DNA of 64,000 bases, from contig NZ_JABTYE010000011.1 in the NCBI RefSeq assembly GCF_013314895.1, positions 1-64,000 on the forward strand, given 5' to 3'. The notes beneath the pieces are model-generated. The model was not told the origin of the DNA and did not search any database. It saw only the letters and a program-made list of their open reading frames with translations. The position numbers and the translations under genes are program-made. Source of the stretch: Cupriavidus gilardii (lineage in GTDB: Bacteria > Pseudomonadota > Gammaproteobacteria > Burkholderiales > Burkholderiaceae). Positions 35,807 to 44,961 of the stretch are shown here, piece after piece; position 1 is the first letter of the stretch; each line of letters opens with the position of its first letter.

Positions 35807-37369
35807 ATGGCTATTTCGAACAAACAAAAGGCTGCCATTGCGGCCATCGTACTGGTGGGCGGCGTCGCGACTGGTGGCGTTCTGCTGAGCGGGCGCTCTG
35901 CGCCGGAAGAGCAGGGTGGGCACTCGGAATCCAAGGGGCATGGCGACACCGAGCACCATGGCAAGCAGGCGGCGGAAGCCGACCACAAGGATGACAAGTC
36001 ACACGGCGACGGCGAGCATCACGAGGTCAAGAAGGGCCCCAATGGTGGCGCGCTCTTTTCGCGTGATGGCTATGACGTCGAAATTGGCACGGCCGAATCC
36101 AAGGGCGAGGCCCGTATTCGGCTCTGGGTTAGCAAGTCTGGGAAGGCGGTGGCAAATGGCGTGGCAGCGACAGGCCAGCTCGTGCGGGCTACGGGCGAGT
36201 CTCAAGCGCTCAAGTTCGTGGTGTCTGGCGACGCGCTGGAAAGCCAACAGCCAGTTGCCGAGCCCCATGTCTTTGACGTGACCGCAAATGTGACCTTGCC
36301 CGGTTCGTCTTCGCCACTCGCCGTGCGGCTCTCGAAAGAGGAAGGCAAGATTGAGTTGACAGCGGACCAGCTGGCCAAGACAGGGGTAGTGGTTCAAACC
36401 GCGGGCTCGGCAAAGGTCCAGGCTGGCGTCCAGTTCCCCGGCGAAATCCGTTTCAACGAAGACAAGACAGCCCACGTGGTGCCGCGACTGGCTGGCGTCG
36501 TAGAGAGCGTTCCGGCCAATATTGGGCAACAGGTTAAGAAGGGACAGGTTCTCGCGGTCATCGCGAGCACCGGACTTTCTGACCAGCGCAGCGAACTGCT
36601 CGCAGCACAGAAACGTCTGGATCTGGCGCGTGTCACTTATGACCGCGAGAAGAAGCTCTGGGAACAGAAGATCTCTGCGGAGCAAGATTATCTGAGCGCC
36701 CGCAACGCGCTGCAGGAAGCGCAGATCAGTGTCCAGAACGCGCAGCAGAAGCTGACCGCCATTGGCGCCAGCAACAGCTCGACGGCACTCAATCGCTACG
36801 AGCTGCGCGCACCGTTCGACGGCATGATCGTTGAAAAGCATATCTCGCTTGGGGAAGCGGTGGCGGACAACGCCAACGTGTTCACGCTGTCGGATCTGTC
36901 GTCCGTCTGGGCCGAGTTCGTGGTGTCTGCCAAGGATGTCGAGCGGGTGCGCATCGGCGAAAAGGCGTCGATCAATTCGGCATCGTCCGATGTGAAGGCA
37001 GATGGCACCGTTTCATACGTGGGTTCGCTGCTGGGCGAGCAGACGCGGACGGCGAAGGCCCGCGTAACATTGACCAATCCACAGATGGCTTGGCGACCGG
37101 GTCTCTTCGTCACGGTCGACGTATTCGGTGCTGATGTCGAGGTGCCCGTTGCGGTGAAGACCGAGGCCGTCCAGGACGTCAATGGCGAGAGCGTAGTCTT
37201 TGTCGCGGTTCAAGGTGGATTCGTGCCGCAGCCGGTGAAGGTCGGCCGGACAAACGGCAAGGTCATCGAGATTGTCGAGGGCCTGAAGCCGGGCGCACGT
37301 TACGCCGCCGCCAACAGTTTTGTTCTGAAGGCCGAACTTGGCAAATCCAGCGCCGAACACGGCCATTGA
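35807..37369 (+). CDS. czcB: CzcB, membrane-fusion protein of Co/Zn/Cd efflux
   Basis: 520 residues: an N-terminal anchor (8-27), a long His/Asp/Glu-rich stretch (about 40-75, HSESKGHGDTEHHG and DGEHHEVKKGPNGG) likely to bind Zn, then the HlyD-type hairpin, lipoyl and barrel domains (VVPRLAGVVESVPANIGQQV). Links CzcA with CzcC and may deliver periplasmic metal. ATG at 35807; czcA begins 16 bp downstream. Confidence 0.94.
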   Translation: MAISNKQKAAIAAIVLVGGVATGGVLLSGRSAPEEQGGHSESKGHGDTEHHGKQAAEADHKDDKSHGDGEHHEVKKGPNGGALFSRDGYDVEIGTAESKGEARIRLWVSKSGKAVANGVAATGQLVRATGESQALKFVVSGDALESQQPVAEPHVFDVTANVTLPGSSSPLAVRLSKEEGKIELTADQLAKTGVVVQTAGSAKVQAGVQFPGEIRFNEDKTAHVVPRLAGVVESVPANIGQQVKKGQVLAVIASTGLSDQRSELLAAQKRLDLARVTYDREKKLWEQKISAEQDYLSARNALQEAQISVQNAQQKLTAIGASNSSTALNRYELRAPFDGMIVEKHISLGEAVADNANVFTLSDLSSVWAEFVVSAKDVERVRIGEKASINSASSDVKADGTVSYVGSLLGEQTRTAKARVTLTNPQMAWRPGLFVTVDVFGADVEVPVAVKTEAVQDVNGESVVFVAVQGGFVPQPVKVGRTNGKVIEIVEGLKPGARYAAANSFVLKAELGKSSAEHGH

Positions 37370-37385
37370 TACGGGGGAAACAGCA

Positions 37386-40300
37386 ATGTTTGAACGTATC
37401 ATTAGTTTCGCCATCCAGCAGCGATGGCTGGTCCTGCTCGCCGTGTTTGGAATGGCCGGGTTAGGGATTTTCAGCTACAACCGACTACCGATCGACGCGG
37501 TCCCTGACATTACCAACGTTCAGGTTCAGGTCAATACCTCGGCACCAGGCTATTCACCGCTCGAAACCGAACAGCGTGTTACGTATCCGATCGAGGTCGT
37601 GATGGCCGGCCTGCCGGGACTCGAACAGACGCGTTCCCTGTCCCGCTATGGCTTGTCGCAGGTGACGGTCATCTTCAAGGATGGCACGGACGTCTATTTC
37701 GCGCGCCAACTCGTCAACCAGCGCATCCAGGAAGCCAAGGACAATCTGCCTGAAGGCGTTGTGCCGGCGATGGGGCCTATTTCGACCGGCCTCGGGGAGA
37801 TCTATCTATGGACCGTTGAAGCCGAAGAGGGTGCTCGCAAAGCTGACGGGACTGCCTATACGCCGACAGATTTGCGCGAAATCCAGGATTGGGTGGTACG
37901 GCCGCAACTGCGTAACGTGCCCGGTGTCACCGAGATCAATACTATCGGTGGTTTCAACAAGCAGTACCTGGTCGCGCCGAGTCTTGAACGGCTAGCGTCG
38001 TACGGGCTGACGCTGACCGACGTCGTCAATGCGCTGAACAAGAACAACGACAACGTGGGTGCGGGCTACATCGAGCGTAGGGGCGAGCAGTATCTGGTTC
38101 GTGCGCCGGGTCAGGTTGCGTCCGAAGACGACATCCGCAACATTATTGTCGGTACAGCGCAGGGGCAGCCGATCCGCATTCGCGACATCGGGGATGTGGA
38201 GATTGGCAAGGAACTGCGTACCGGTGCGGCAACCGAGAATGGCAAGGAAGTTGTGCTGGGCACGGTATTCATGCTCATCGGCGAAAACAGCCGGGCTGTG
38301 TCAAAAGCGGTCGATGAAAAGGTCGCTTCCATTAACCGTACGATGCCGGAAGGTGTGAAGATCGTAACGGTATACGACCGGACACGTCTGGTCGACAAGG
38401 CCATTGCGACCGTCAAGAAGAACCTTCTTGAAGGCGCGGTGCTCGTCATCGTAATTCTGTTCCTTTTCCTGGGTAACATCCGCGCGGCGCTGATTACCGC
38501 GACGATCATTCCGCTGGCGATGTTGTTCACCTTCACGGGGATGGTGAACTACAAGATCAGTGCGAACCTGATGAGCTTGGGCGCGCTCGACTTCGGCATC
38601 ATCATCGATGGCGCGGTGGTGATTGTCGAAAACTGTGTGAGGCGACTGGCGCATGCGCAGGAACACCATGGCCGGCCATTGACGCGCTCCGAGCGGTTCC
38701 ATGAGGTGTTTGCCGCAGCGAAGGAGGCGCGTCGCCCACTGATCTTCGGTCAGCTCATCATTATGATCGTCTACCTGCCGATCTTTGCGCTGACGGGGGT
38801 GGAAGGCAAGATGTTCCACCCGATGGCGTTCACGGTCGTCCTGGCGCTGCTGGGCGCGATGATTCTGTCCGTGACGTTCGTTCCGGCTGCGGTCGCCTTG
38901 TTCATCGGCGAACGGGTGGCCGAGAAAGAAAATCGTCTCATGCTCTGGGCGAAGCGTCGCTACGAGCCGCTGCTGGAAAAGTCGCTCGCGAACACGGCCG
39001 TTGTATTGACGTTTGCCGCGGTGTCAATTGTTCTGTGCGTGGCCATTGCGGCCCGCCTGGGCAGCGAGTTCATCCCCAATCTGAACGAAGGCGACATTGC
39101 CATCCAGGCGCTGCGCATTCCTGGCACGAGCCTGTCGCAGTCCGTGGAGATGCAGAAGACGATCGAGACGACCCTCAAGGCAAAATTCCCCGAAATCGAG
39201 CGCGTGTTTGCGCGGACAGGTACGGCGGAGATTGCATCCGATCCGATGCCGCCGAATATTTCGGATGGCTACATCATGCTCAAGCCTGAGAAGGATTGGC
39301 CAGAGCCGAAGAAAACACATGCCGAACTGCTGTCCGCCATCCAGGAGGAAGCCGGCAAGATCCCCGGGAACAACTACGAGTTCTCCCAACCGATCCAGCT
39401 GCGGTTCAACGAGCTGATCTCCGGGGTCCGCTCGGACGTCGCAGTCAAGATCTTCGGCGATGACAACAACGTGCTCAGCGAGACGGCGAAGAAGGTATCG
39501 GCCGTGCTGCAGGGCATCCCCGGCGCGCAGGAGGTGAAGGTAGAACAGACCACCGGCTTGCCGATGCTGACGGTCAAGATCGATCGGGAGAAGGCGGCGC
39601 GATACGGGCTTAACATGAGCGACGTGCAAGACGCGGTGGCAACGGGCGTCGGAGGCCGTGATTCCGGAACCTTCTTCCAGGGCGATCGTCGTTTCGATAT
39701 CGTGGTCCGCCTGCCCGAAGCTGTGCGCGGCGAGGTCGAGGCTCTGCGCCGATTGCCGATTCCGTTGCCAAAAGGAGTGGACGCGAGAACGACGTTTATC
39801 CCATTGAGCGAGGTGGCGACGCTGGAAATGGCGCCCGGCCCGAACCAGATCTCGCGCGAGAACGGCAAGCGCCGCATCGTGATCAGTGCCAACGTTCGTG
39901 GACGTGATATTGGTTCATTCGTGCCCGAGGCGGAAGCGGCTATCCAAAGCCAGGTCAAGATCCCGGCTGGCTACTGGATGACATGGGGTGGCACCTTTGA
40001 GCAACTGCAGTCCGCCACCACCCGCCTGCAGGTGGTAGTGCCGGTGGCGCTGTTGCTGGTCTTCGTACTGTTGTTTGCGATGTTCAACAACATCAAGGAT
40101 GGCTTGCTAGTCTTCACGGGCATTCCCTTTGCGCTGACTGGCGGGATTCTTGCCCTGTGGATACGCGGCATTCCGATGTCCATTACTGCAGCGGTGGGCT
40201 TCATCGCGCTGTGCGGGGTGGCGGTGCTCAATGGTCTGGTGATGCTGTCGTTTATCCGATCGCTGCGCGAAGAAGGGCATTCCCTCGACAGCGCGGTCCG

Positions 40301-40577
40301 AGTTGGCGCCCTGACGCGACTGCGTCCGGTGCTGATGACGGCCCTGGTGGCATCCCTGGGTTTCGTGCCGATGGCCATCGCCACCGGTACGGGCGCTGAG
40401 GTGCAACGTCCCCTCGCAACGGTGGTAATCGGTGGCATCTTGTCGTCCACGGCGCTGACCCTACTGGTGTTGCCGGTGCTCTATCGACTTGCTCACCGCA
40501 AGGATGAGGACGCGGAAGATACTCGCGAGCCAGTCACTCAGACGCATCAACCGGATCAAGGCCGCCAGCCTGCATGA
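37386..40577 (+). CDS. czcA: CzcA, Co/Zn/Cd RND efflux pump
   Basis: 1063 residues, the length of the CH34 pump as I recall it. TM1 (~12-30), two periplasmic porter domains, 12 membrane helices. TM4 contains DFGIIIDGAVVIVEN, the HME1 signature whose two Asp and Glu drive proton-coupled metal export. Proton-driven antiport of divalent cations from periplasm or cytoplasm to outside through CzcBC. ATG at 37386 with GGGG upstream; earlier in-frame starts fall inside czcB. Confidence 0.96.
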   Translation: MFERIISFAIQQRWLVLLAVFGMAGLGIFSYNRLPIDAVPDITNVQVQVNTSAPGYSPLETEQRVTYPIEVVMAGLPGLEQTRSLSRYGLSQVTVIFKDGTDVYFARQLVNQRIQEAKDNLPEGVVPAMGPISTGLGEIYLWTVEAEEGARKADGTAYTPTDLREIQDWVVRPQLRNVPGVTEINTIGGFNKQYLVAPSLERLASYGLTLTDVVNALNKNNDNVGAGYIERRGEQYLVRAPGQVASEDDIRNIIVGTAQGQPIRIRDIGDVEIGKELRTGAATENGKEVVLGTVFMLIGENSRAVSKAVDEKVASINRTMPEGVKIVTVYDRTRLVDKAIATVKKNLLEGAVLVIVILFLFLGNIRAALITATIIPLAMLFTFTGMVNYKISANLMSLGALDFGIIIDGAVVIVENCVRRLAHAQEHHGRPLTRSERFHEVFAAAKEARRPLIFGQLIIMIVYLPIFALTGVEGKMFHPMAFTVVLALLGAMILSVTFVPAAVALFIGERVAEKENRLMLWAKRRYEPLLEKSLANTAVVLTFAAVSIVLCVAIAARLGSEFIPNLNEGDIAIQALRIPGTSLSQSVEMQKTIETTLKAKFPEIERVFARTGTAEIASDPMPPNISDGYIMLKPEKDWPEPKKTHAELLSAIQEEAGKIPGNNYEFSQPIQLRFNELISGVRSDVAVKIFGDDNNVLSETAKKVSAVLQGIPGAQEVKVEQTTGLPMLTVKIDREKAARYGLNMSDVQDAVATGVGGRDSGTFFQGDRRFDIVVRLPEAVRGEVEALRRLPIPLPKGVDARTTFIPLSEVATLEMAPGPNQISRENGKRRIVISANVRGRDIGSFVPEAEAAIQSQVKIPAGYWMTWGGTFEQLQSATTRLQVVVPVALLLVFVLLFAMFNNIKDGLLVFTGIPFALTGGILALWIRGIPMSITAAVGFIALCGVAVLNGLVMLSFIRSLREEGHSLDSAVRVGALTRLRPVLMTALVASLGFVPMAIATGTGAEVQRPLATVVIGGILSSTALTLLVLPVLYRLAHRKDEDAEDTREPVTQTHQPDQGRQPA

Positions 40578-40586
40578 CGTAAATCC

Positions 40587-40615
40587 TTGGGCGGTCATCG
40601 TACCGCCCAATTTTT
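40587..40615 (+). terminator. Intrinsic terminator between czcA and czcD
   Basis: TTGGGCGGT / ACCGCCCAA (9-bp stem, 6-base loop) followed by TTTTT. It lies 10 bp after czcA and 13 bp before czcD, so it probably uncouples czcD expression from czcICBA, fully or partly. Confidence 0.85.
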
Positions 40616-40627
40616 ATAGGAGTTTCT

Positions 40628-41578
40628 ATGGGCGCAGGTCACTCACACGACCATCCCGGTGGCAACGAGCGATCGCTCAAGATCGCCCTTGCGCTGACCG
40701 GTACGTTCCTGATTGCCGAAGTGGTCGGTGGTGTCATGACGAAGAGCCTGGCGTTGATCTCCGACGCCGCGCACATGCTCACGGACACCGTCGCACTGGC
40801 CATCGCACTGGCTGCTATTGCGATCGCCAAGCGACCCGCGGACAAGAAGCGGACATTTGGCTACTACCGTTTTGAGATTCTTGCCGCGGCCTTTAACGCA
40901 TTGCTGCTGTTCGGTGTGGCTATCTACATCCTGTACGAAGCCTACCTGCGGCTGAAATCGCCACCTCAGATTGAGTCAACCGGCATGTTCGTCGTGGCTG
41001 TGCTGGGCCTGATCATCAATCTCATCAGCATGCGCATGCTGTCCTCCGGGCAAAGCAGCAGCCTGAACGTGAAGGGTGCTTATCTGGAAGTCTGGAGCGA
41101 TCTGCTCGGGTCGGTTGGCGTCATCGCCGATGCGATCATCATCCGCTTCACGGGCTGGGCGTGGGTCGACTCCGCCATTGCGGTGCTGATCGGCCTCTGG
41201 GTACTGCCTCGCACTTGGATCCTGCTGAAGTCGAGCCTGAATGTGCTGCTCGAAGGCGTACCCGATGACGTGGATCTGGCAGAGGTTGAGAAGCAAATTC
41301 TGGCGACGCCCGGGGTAAAAAGCTTCCATGACCTCCACATCTGGGCACTTACCAGCGGCAAGGCGAGCTTGACGGTTCATGTCGTGAATGACACGGCCGT
41401 CAACCCGGAAATGGAAGTGCTACCGGAATTGAAGCAGATGCTGGCTGACAAATTCGATATCACGCACGTGACCATTCAGTTCGAACTGGCACCATGCGAA
41501 CAAGCGGATGCAGCTCAGCATTTCAATGCATCGCCAGCACTGGTCGGATCGAAGTCGCTTGCTGCAGGAGGAAACTAA
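40628..41578 (+). CDS. czcD: CzcD, CDF-family Zn/Cd/Co exporter
   Basis: 316 residues, six helices plus a cytoplasmic C-terminal domain. Metal site in TM2 ([14 protein letters not shown]) and TM5 ([14 protein letters not shown]), His-containing N-terminus (HSHDHPGG). Removes Zn, Co and Cd from cytoplasm to periplasm by proton or K+ antiport and supplies CzcCBA. AGGAG site. Follows the terminator at 40587, so it may have its own promoter or depend on read-through. Confidence 0.95.
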   Translation: MGAGHSHDHPGGNERSLKIALALTGTFLIAEVVGGVMTKSLALISDAAHMLTDTVALAIALAAIAIAKRPADKKRTFGYYRFEILAAAFNALLLFGVAIYILYEAYLRLKSPPQIESTGMFVVAVLGLIINLISMRMLSSGQSSSLNVKGAYLEVWSDLLGSVGVIADAIIIRFTGWAWVDSAIAVLIGLWVLPRTWILLKSSLNVLLEGVPDDVDLAEVEKQILATPGVKSFHDLHIWALTSGKASLTVHVVNDTAVNPEMEVLPELKQMLADKFDITHVTIQFELAPCEQADAAQHFNASPALVGSKSLAAGGN

Positions 41579-41579
41579 G

Positions 41580-42257
41580 GTGCGGGTACTTGTTGTAGAA
41601 GACGAACCGCGTACTGCGGAGTATTTGCAGAAGGGATTGTCGGAGTCGGGTTTCGTGGTCGACATCGCGAACAATGGTGGCGATGGGCTCCACATGGCGG
41701 AAGAGACCGACTACGACGTCATCATCCTGGACGTCATGCTGCCAGGTATGGACGGGTGGACGGTCATCAAGTCCATTCGATCCAAGTCCGAGACACCCGT
41801 ACTGTTTCTGACGGCGCTGGATGATGTGGCGGATCGTGTCAGAGGCTTCGAGTTGGGGGCAGACGATTACCTGGTCAAGCCCTTCGCCTTTGCCGAGCTC
41901 CTTGCCCGTATCCGGCGTTGCTTGCGCCAAAGCACCTCGAAGGAGTCCGAGCGATTGCGCATTGCCGATCTGGACATCGACGTGCTTGGAAGGCGGGTAT
42001 TCCGGGGAACTACCCGCATTGAATTGACGAATCAGGAGTTCTCGCTGTTGCACCTGCTCATGCGCCGGAGAGGGGAGGTGCTGTCGCGAACCACGATCGC
42101 GTCCCAGGTCTGGGACGTCAACTTCGACACGGATACCAATGTCGTTGACGTCGCGATCCGGCGCCTGAGATCCAAGGTGGATGATCCCTTCGATCAAAAG
42201 CTGATCCATACCGTACGGGGAATGGGCTATGTCCTCGACCCAGAGCGCGGCCGGTGA
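41580..42257 (+). CDS. czcR: CzcR, OmpR-family response regulator
   Basis: 225 residues. Receiver domain with Asp51 ([14 protein letters not shown]), Thr and Lys (FLTAL, DYLVKPF), and a winged-helix effector ([26 protein letters not shown]). The start is GTG at 41580, directly after the czcD stop with AGGAGG. Partner of CzcS; probable binder of the ATTAC boxes found in this block. Confidence 0.93.
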   Translation: MRVLVVEDEPRTAEYLQKGLSESGFVVDIANNGGDGLHMAEETDYDVIILDVMLPGMDGWTVIKSIRSKSETPVLFLTALDDVADRVRGFELGADDYLVKPFAFAELLARIRRCLRQSTSKESERLRIADLDIDVLGRRVFRGTTRIELTNQEFSLLHLLMRRRGEVLSRTTIASQVWDVNFDTDTNVVDVAIRRLRSKVDDPFDQKLIHTVRGMGYVLDPERGR

Positions 42258-42261
42258 CGGA

Positions 42262-43692
42262 ATGAGGCCCGGGACTTCGATAACCCCGCTGTCACTGACG
42301 AGGCGGCTTGGGCTCTTCTTTGCATTGGTACTGTCTATCGCGCTGGCCAGCATGGGCGCCTTTGCTTACTACTCGCTCGCCGCGCAACTCGAGGCCAGAG
42401 ACGATGAGGTTGTAAAGGGAAAACTCGAACAGGTCGAGCATTTCTTGCGCGAGGTGGACGGGGTGCAGGGCGTCCCGGCGGCGCAGCATCGCTTCGATGA
42501 TCTGGTGCGAGGTTACTCGGACCTCATCGTTCGCGTCACGGCGCTGGATGGCCGGCTTTTGTTTCGCACGGGCAACGATGCATTGCTGGAAGGCACTGAC
42601 CAAGCGGCGGTCACGGGAAAGTCATCGCTCATGTTCCAGTCCGCCGATGCGGTGTTGGGGCGAGACGGTACGCGGGCGACGGTGTTCGTGGCGAAGTCTG
42701 GCGAGGACAGGAAGCAGGTGACTGCGCGATTCCGGACGACGCTCGTGCTTGGTACCACCGTCGGTGTGATATTGACGGCCCTGGTGGGGGCGGCCATTAC
42801 GCGCCGTGAGCTGGAGCCGGCGCACGTACTTATCAAGCAGATCAACCGGATCAGTGTGGAACGGCTGAGCTACCGGGTGGACATGCCACCCAAGCCCACC
42901 GAAGTGCGTGATATCGCCTCTGCGTTCAATGCGATGCTGCAACGCCTCGAGGATGGTTATCAGAAGCTGTCGCGGTTCTCCGCCGATCTTGCCCATGATT
43001 TGCGCACGCCGCTTAACAACCTCATTGGACATGCCGAGGTCGCCTTGTCACGAGACCGCACCGGGCCCGAGTATGTCGCCTTGGTGGAGGAAAGCCTGGT
43101 CGAATACCAGCGACTTGCGAGGATGATCGATGCGATGTTGTTCCTCGCGCGAGCTGACAGTGCCAATGTGGCGCTCGAGTTGACGGAACTCCAGTTGAAT
43201 GCAGAACTTCGCAAGTTGTCCGCCTACTTTTCGGTGCTTGCAGAGGAGCGAAGCGTCGTAATCAGGGTAAGCGGGGATGCCACCCTGGTCGCTGATGCCA
43301 TTCTGTTCCAGCGTGCGATCAACAATGTTCTGTCAAATGCGGTCCGTCATGCGTGGCCGAATTCGATGATAGATCTGGTGGTGCGCCGCGAAGCGGCACA
43401 TTGTTGCATCGACATCACGAACGTTGGAGACCCAATCCCGGAGCGGGAACTTTCCCTCATCTTTGATCGGTTCTTCCGTGGGGATAGGGCGAGATCCAAC
43501 TCGTCACAGTCCACGGGGCTGGGCCTGGCCATCGTCCTGTCGATCATGGAGCTCCATGGCGGCGACGCGTCAGCCGTGAGCGGCTTGGATGGGAAGACAC
43601 GCTTTACATTGCGCTTCCCGCTCAACGGTGCTGAAGCCTCAGCGCGGGTTTCGGTGGGTAGGCCGAGTCAGGACCGACCAGTCGTTGGGTAG
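42262..43692 (+). CDS. czcS: CzcS, sensor histidine kinase
   Basis: 476 residues: TM1 (~15-38), periplasmic sensor (~39-165), TM2 (~166-187), HAMP, His-box FSADLAHDLRTPLNN, and ATP-binding motifs (NNVLSNAVRHA, DRFFRGDRAR, GLGLAIV). Senses periplasmic divalent metal and phosphorylates CzcR. I took ATG at 42262, just after the czcR stop, instead of the upstream frame starting inside czcR. Confidence 0.92.
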   Translation: MRPGTSITPLSLTRRLGLFFALVLSIALASMGAFAYYSLAAQLEARDDEVVKGKLEQVEHFLREVDGVQGVPAAQHRFDDLVRGYSDLIVRVTALDGRLLFRTGNDALLEGTDQAAVTGKSSLMFQSADAVLGRDGTRATVFVAKSGEDRKQVTARFRTTLVLGTTVGVILTALVGAAITRRELEPAHVLIKQINRISVERLSYRVDMPPKPTEVRDIASAFNAMLQRLEDGYQKLSRFSADLAHDLRTPLNNLIGHAEVALSRDRTGPEYVALVEESLVEYQRLARMIDAMLFLARADSANVALELTELQLNAELRKLSAYFSVLAEERSVVIRVSGDATLVADAILFQRAINNVLSNAVRHAWPNSMIDLVVRREAAHCCIDITNVGDPIPERELSLIFDRFFRGDRARSNSSQSTGLGLAIVLSIMELHGGDASAVSGLDGKTRFTLRFPLNGAEASARVSVGRPSQDRPVVG

Positions 43693-43806
43693 AGTGGTGC
43701 AATGAGCCCGATTGCCTATTTGTAATCGCCGGGCAAGGCTGCAGCATGCGTACAATTTATACACTCGTTTTCATAGATCAACGAAGTCTCTAGAAAGGAG
43801 ATGACT

Positions 43807-44202
43807 ATGAAAACGAAGAAACACGCCTTGCTGTTTGCGGCGTTGCTGTTGGGTGGGATGTCGGCTTCGTATGCTTTGGAAATGACCGGGTTGAAACCGG
43901 GCGTGCCTGCGTCGACGGCGACGGCGCAGGCGATGGCGAAGCGTCACGCGACCTTGTATGGCGATCCAGCCGGCCAATCTCAGGCCAGTCGCATTATCGA
44001 CGTGAAGCCAGGGATGCGGTATGTCAACGTGGACTCTGGCGAGACGGTGGCGTTTCGGGCCGGCGAGAAGATCGTCGCATGGACCTTCGCCCAGATGGTC
44101 AGGGATACGAGTGTGGACCTTGGCTTGTTGATGCCGGATCTGCCGGGTAGCGCTGGCGTGCGCGTCTATATTGATAGAAGCGACCTCTTCACAGGTGGCT
44201 GA
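43807..44202 (+). CDS. czcE: CzcE, periplasmic metal-binding protein
   Basis: 131 residues: signal peptide (1-24, SASYALE) and a mature beta-rich domain (RIIDVKPGMRYVNVDSGETV...). CzcE is a small periplasmic Cu(II)-binding protein thought to buffer or sense metal. ATG at 43807 is chosen over 43801 because AAAGGAG ends directly before 43801 and leaves proper spacing to 43807. A terminator follows at 44228. Confidence 0.92.
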   Translation: MKTKKHALLFAALLLGGMSASYALEMTGLKPGVPASTATAQAMAKRHATLYGDPAGQSQASRIIDVKPGMRYVNVDSGETVAFRAGEKIVAWTFAQMVRDTSVDLGLLMPDLPGSAGVRVYIDRSDLFTGG

Positions 44203-44227
44203 ACGTTGCTGAACCGGTGAACTACAG

Positions 44228-44252
44228 GCCCCGCACAATGCGGGGCCTTTTT
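44228..44252 (+). terminator. Intrinsic terminator after czcE
   Basis: GCCCCGC / GCGGGGC stem with a short loop, then CTTTTT, 26 bases after the czcE stop. Confidence 0.9.
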
Positions 44253-44358
44253 CATCGTCATTGGCGTCGGTTCTGCCGCTTAGCAATACACGAGGCGATG
44301 GGAAGTTGTAGCACGCGCCACCGCATCATGAACGGCACCGGATTGACGCCGATGGAGG

Positions 44359-44392
44359 GAAAAAAAGCTTGCCCTCCGGGGAGGGCAAGCTT
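44359..44392 (-). terminator. Intrinsic terminator for the CzcJ-like gene
   Basis: On the minus strand AAGCTTGCCCTC / GAGGGCAAGCTT, a 12-bp stem, is followed by a run of T. It lies about 110 bases past the CzcJ-like stop. Confidence 0.85.
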
Positions 44393-44500
44393 CGGAAGCT
44401 TTCGCCATCGGGATAAAGCGAAAGAGCACCAAGAGCCAAGCAACTGACGGGTGCCTGGCTCCCCCACAGAGGTCGGTCTGAGTTTCAGGGACGGCTTGCG

Positions 44501-44779
44501 TCAAATTCCGCGTGCGCCATCGGTGAACACATCACGCGGCCCAATACGCGAGCCGTCGGTAAATACGTCACGCTGGCCGAGGCGTGCGCCGTCGGTGAAC
44601 ACGTCGCGCTTGTCGATGCGTGCACCGCCGGCGTAAATGTCGTTGACTGCGGCGCGTCCGCCGTCGGTGTAGGGGTCGCGGGGACGGTGGATCTGGCCAT
44701 CAGGGGTAGCAGCGATGGCGGAGCCGGCGGCAGCAATCGTGAGGGCAGCAGCAATCAGGGCAGTGTGAATCGTCTTCAT
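44501..44779 (-). CDS. Exported repeat protein, CzcJ/CopQ-like
   Basis: 92 residues with a signal peptide (1-23, GSAIAA). The mature part is nearly all five 12-residue repeats: RDPYTDGGRAAV, NDIYAGGARIDK, RDVFTDGARLGQ, RDVFTDGSRIGP, RDVFTDGARGI. This resembles the short metal-induced CzcJ/CopQ-type proteins as I remember them; their function is unknown. Its own promoter region has an ATTAC direct-repeat box at 44861. Confidence 0.7.
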   Translation of the reverse strand: MKTIHTALIAAALTIAAAGSAIAATPDGQIHRPRDPYTDGGRAAVNDIYAGGARIDKRDVFTDGARLGQRDVFTDGSRIGPRDVFTDGARGI

Positions 44780-44860
44780 GGAATCTCTCCGGAGTCAATG
44801 TTTGTGAGTCTCTAATCGCTCACCGTGTTCACAGTCTAGCTACCGGACCTGCTCCACTGA

Positions 44861-44876
44861 ATTACCCGCGTATTAC
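44861..44876 (-). promoter_or_regulatory. ATTAC direct-repeat box upstream of the CzcJ-like gene
   Basis: ATTAC-CCGCGT-ATTAC on the plus strand, exact half-sites with an 11-bp period, 82-97 bp before the leftward CzcJ-like start. Confidence 0.65.
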
Positions 44877-44887
44877 GATCCTGTCAT

Positions 44888-44914
44888 AAAAAAATGCCTC
44901 CCGGTTGGGAGGCA
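44888..44914 (-). terminator. Intrinsic terminator for the porin gene
   Basis: Minus strand TGCCTCCC / GGGAGGCA hairpin followed by a T-run, about 48 bases past the porin stop. Confidence 0.85.
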
Positions 44915-44961
44915 CAAACTCTCTTGAATTAACAAGAAAGTGTCGATTCTTTTGAGCTCGC

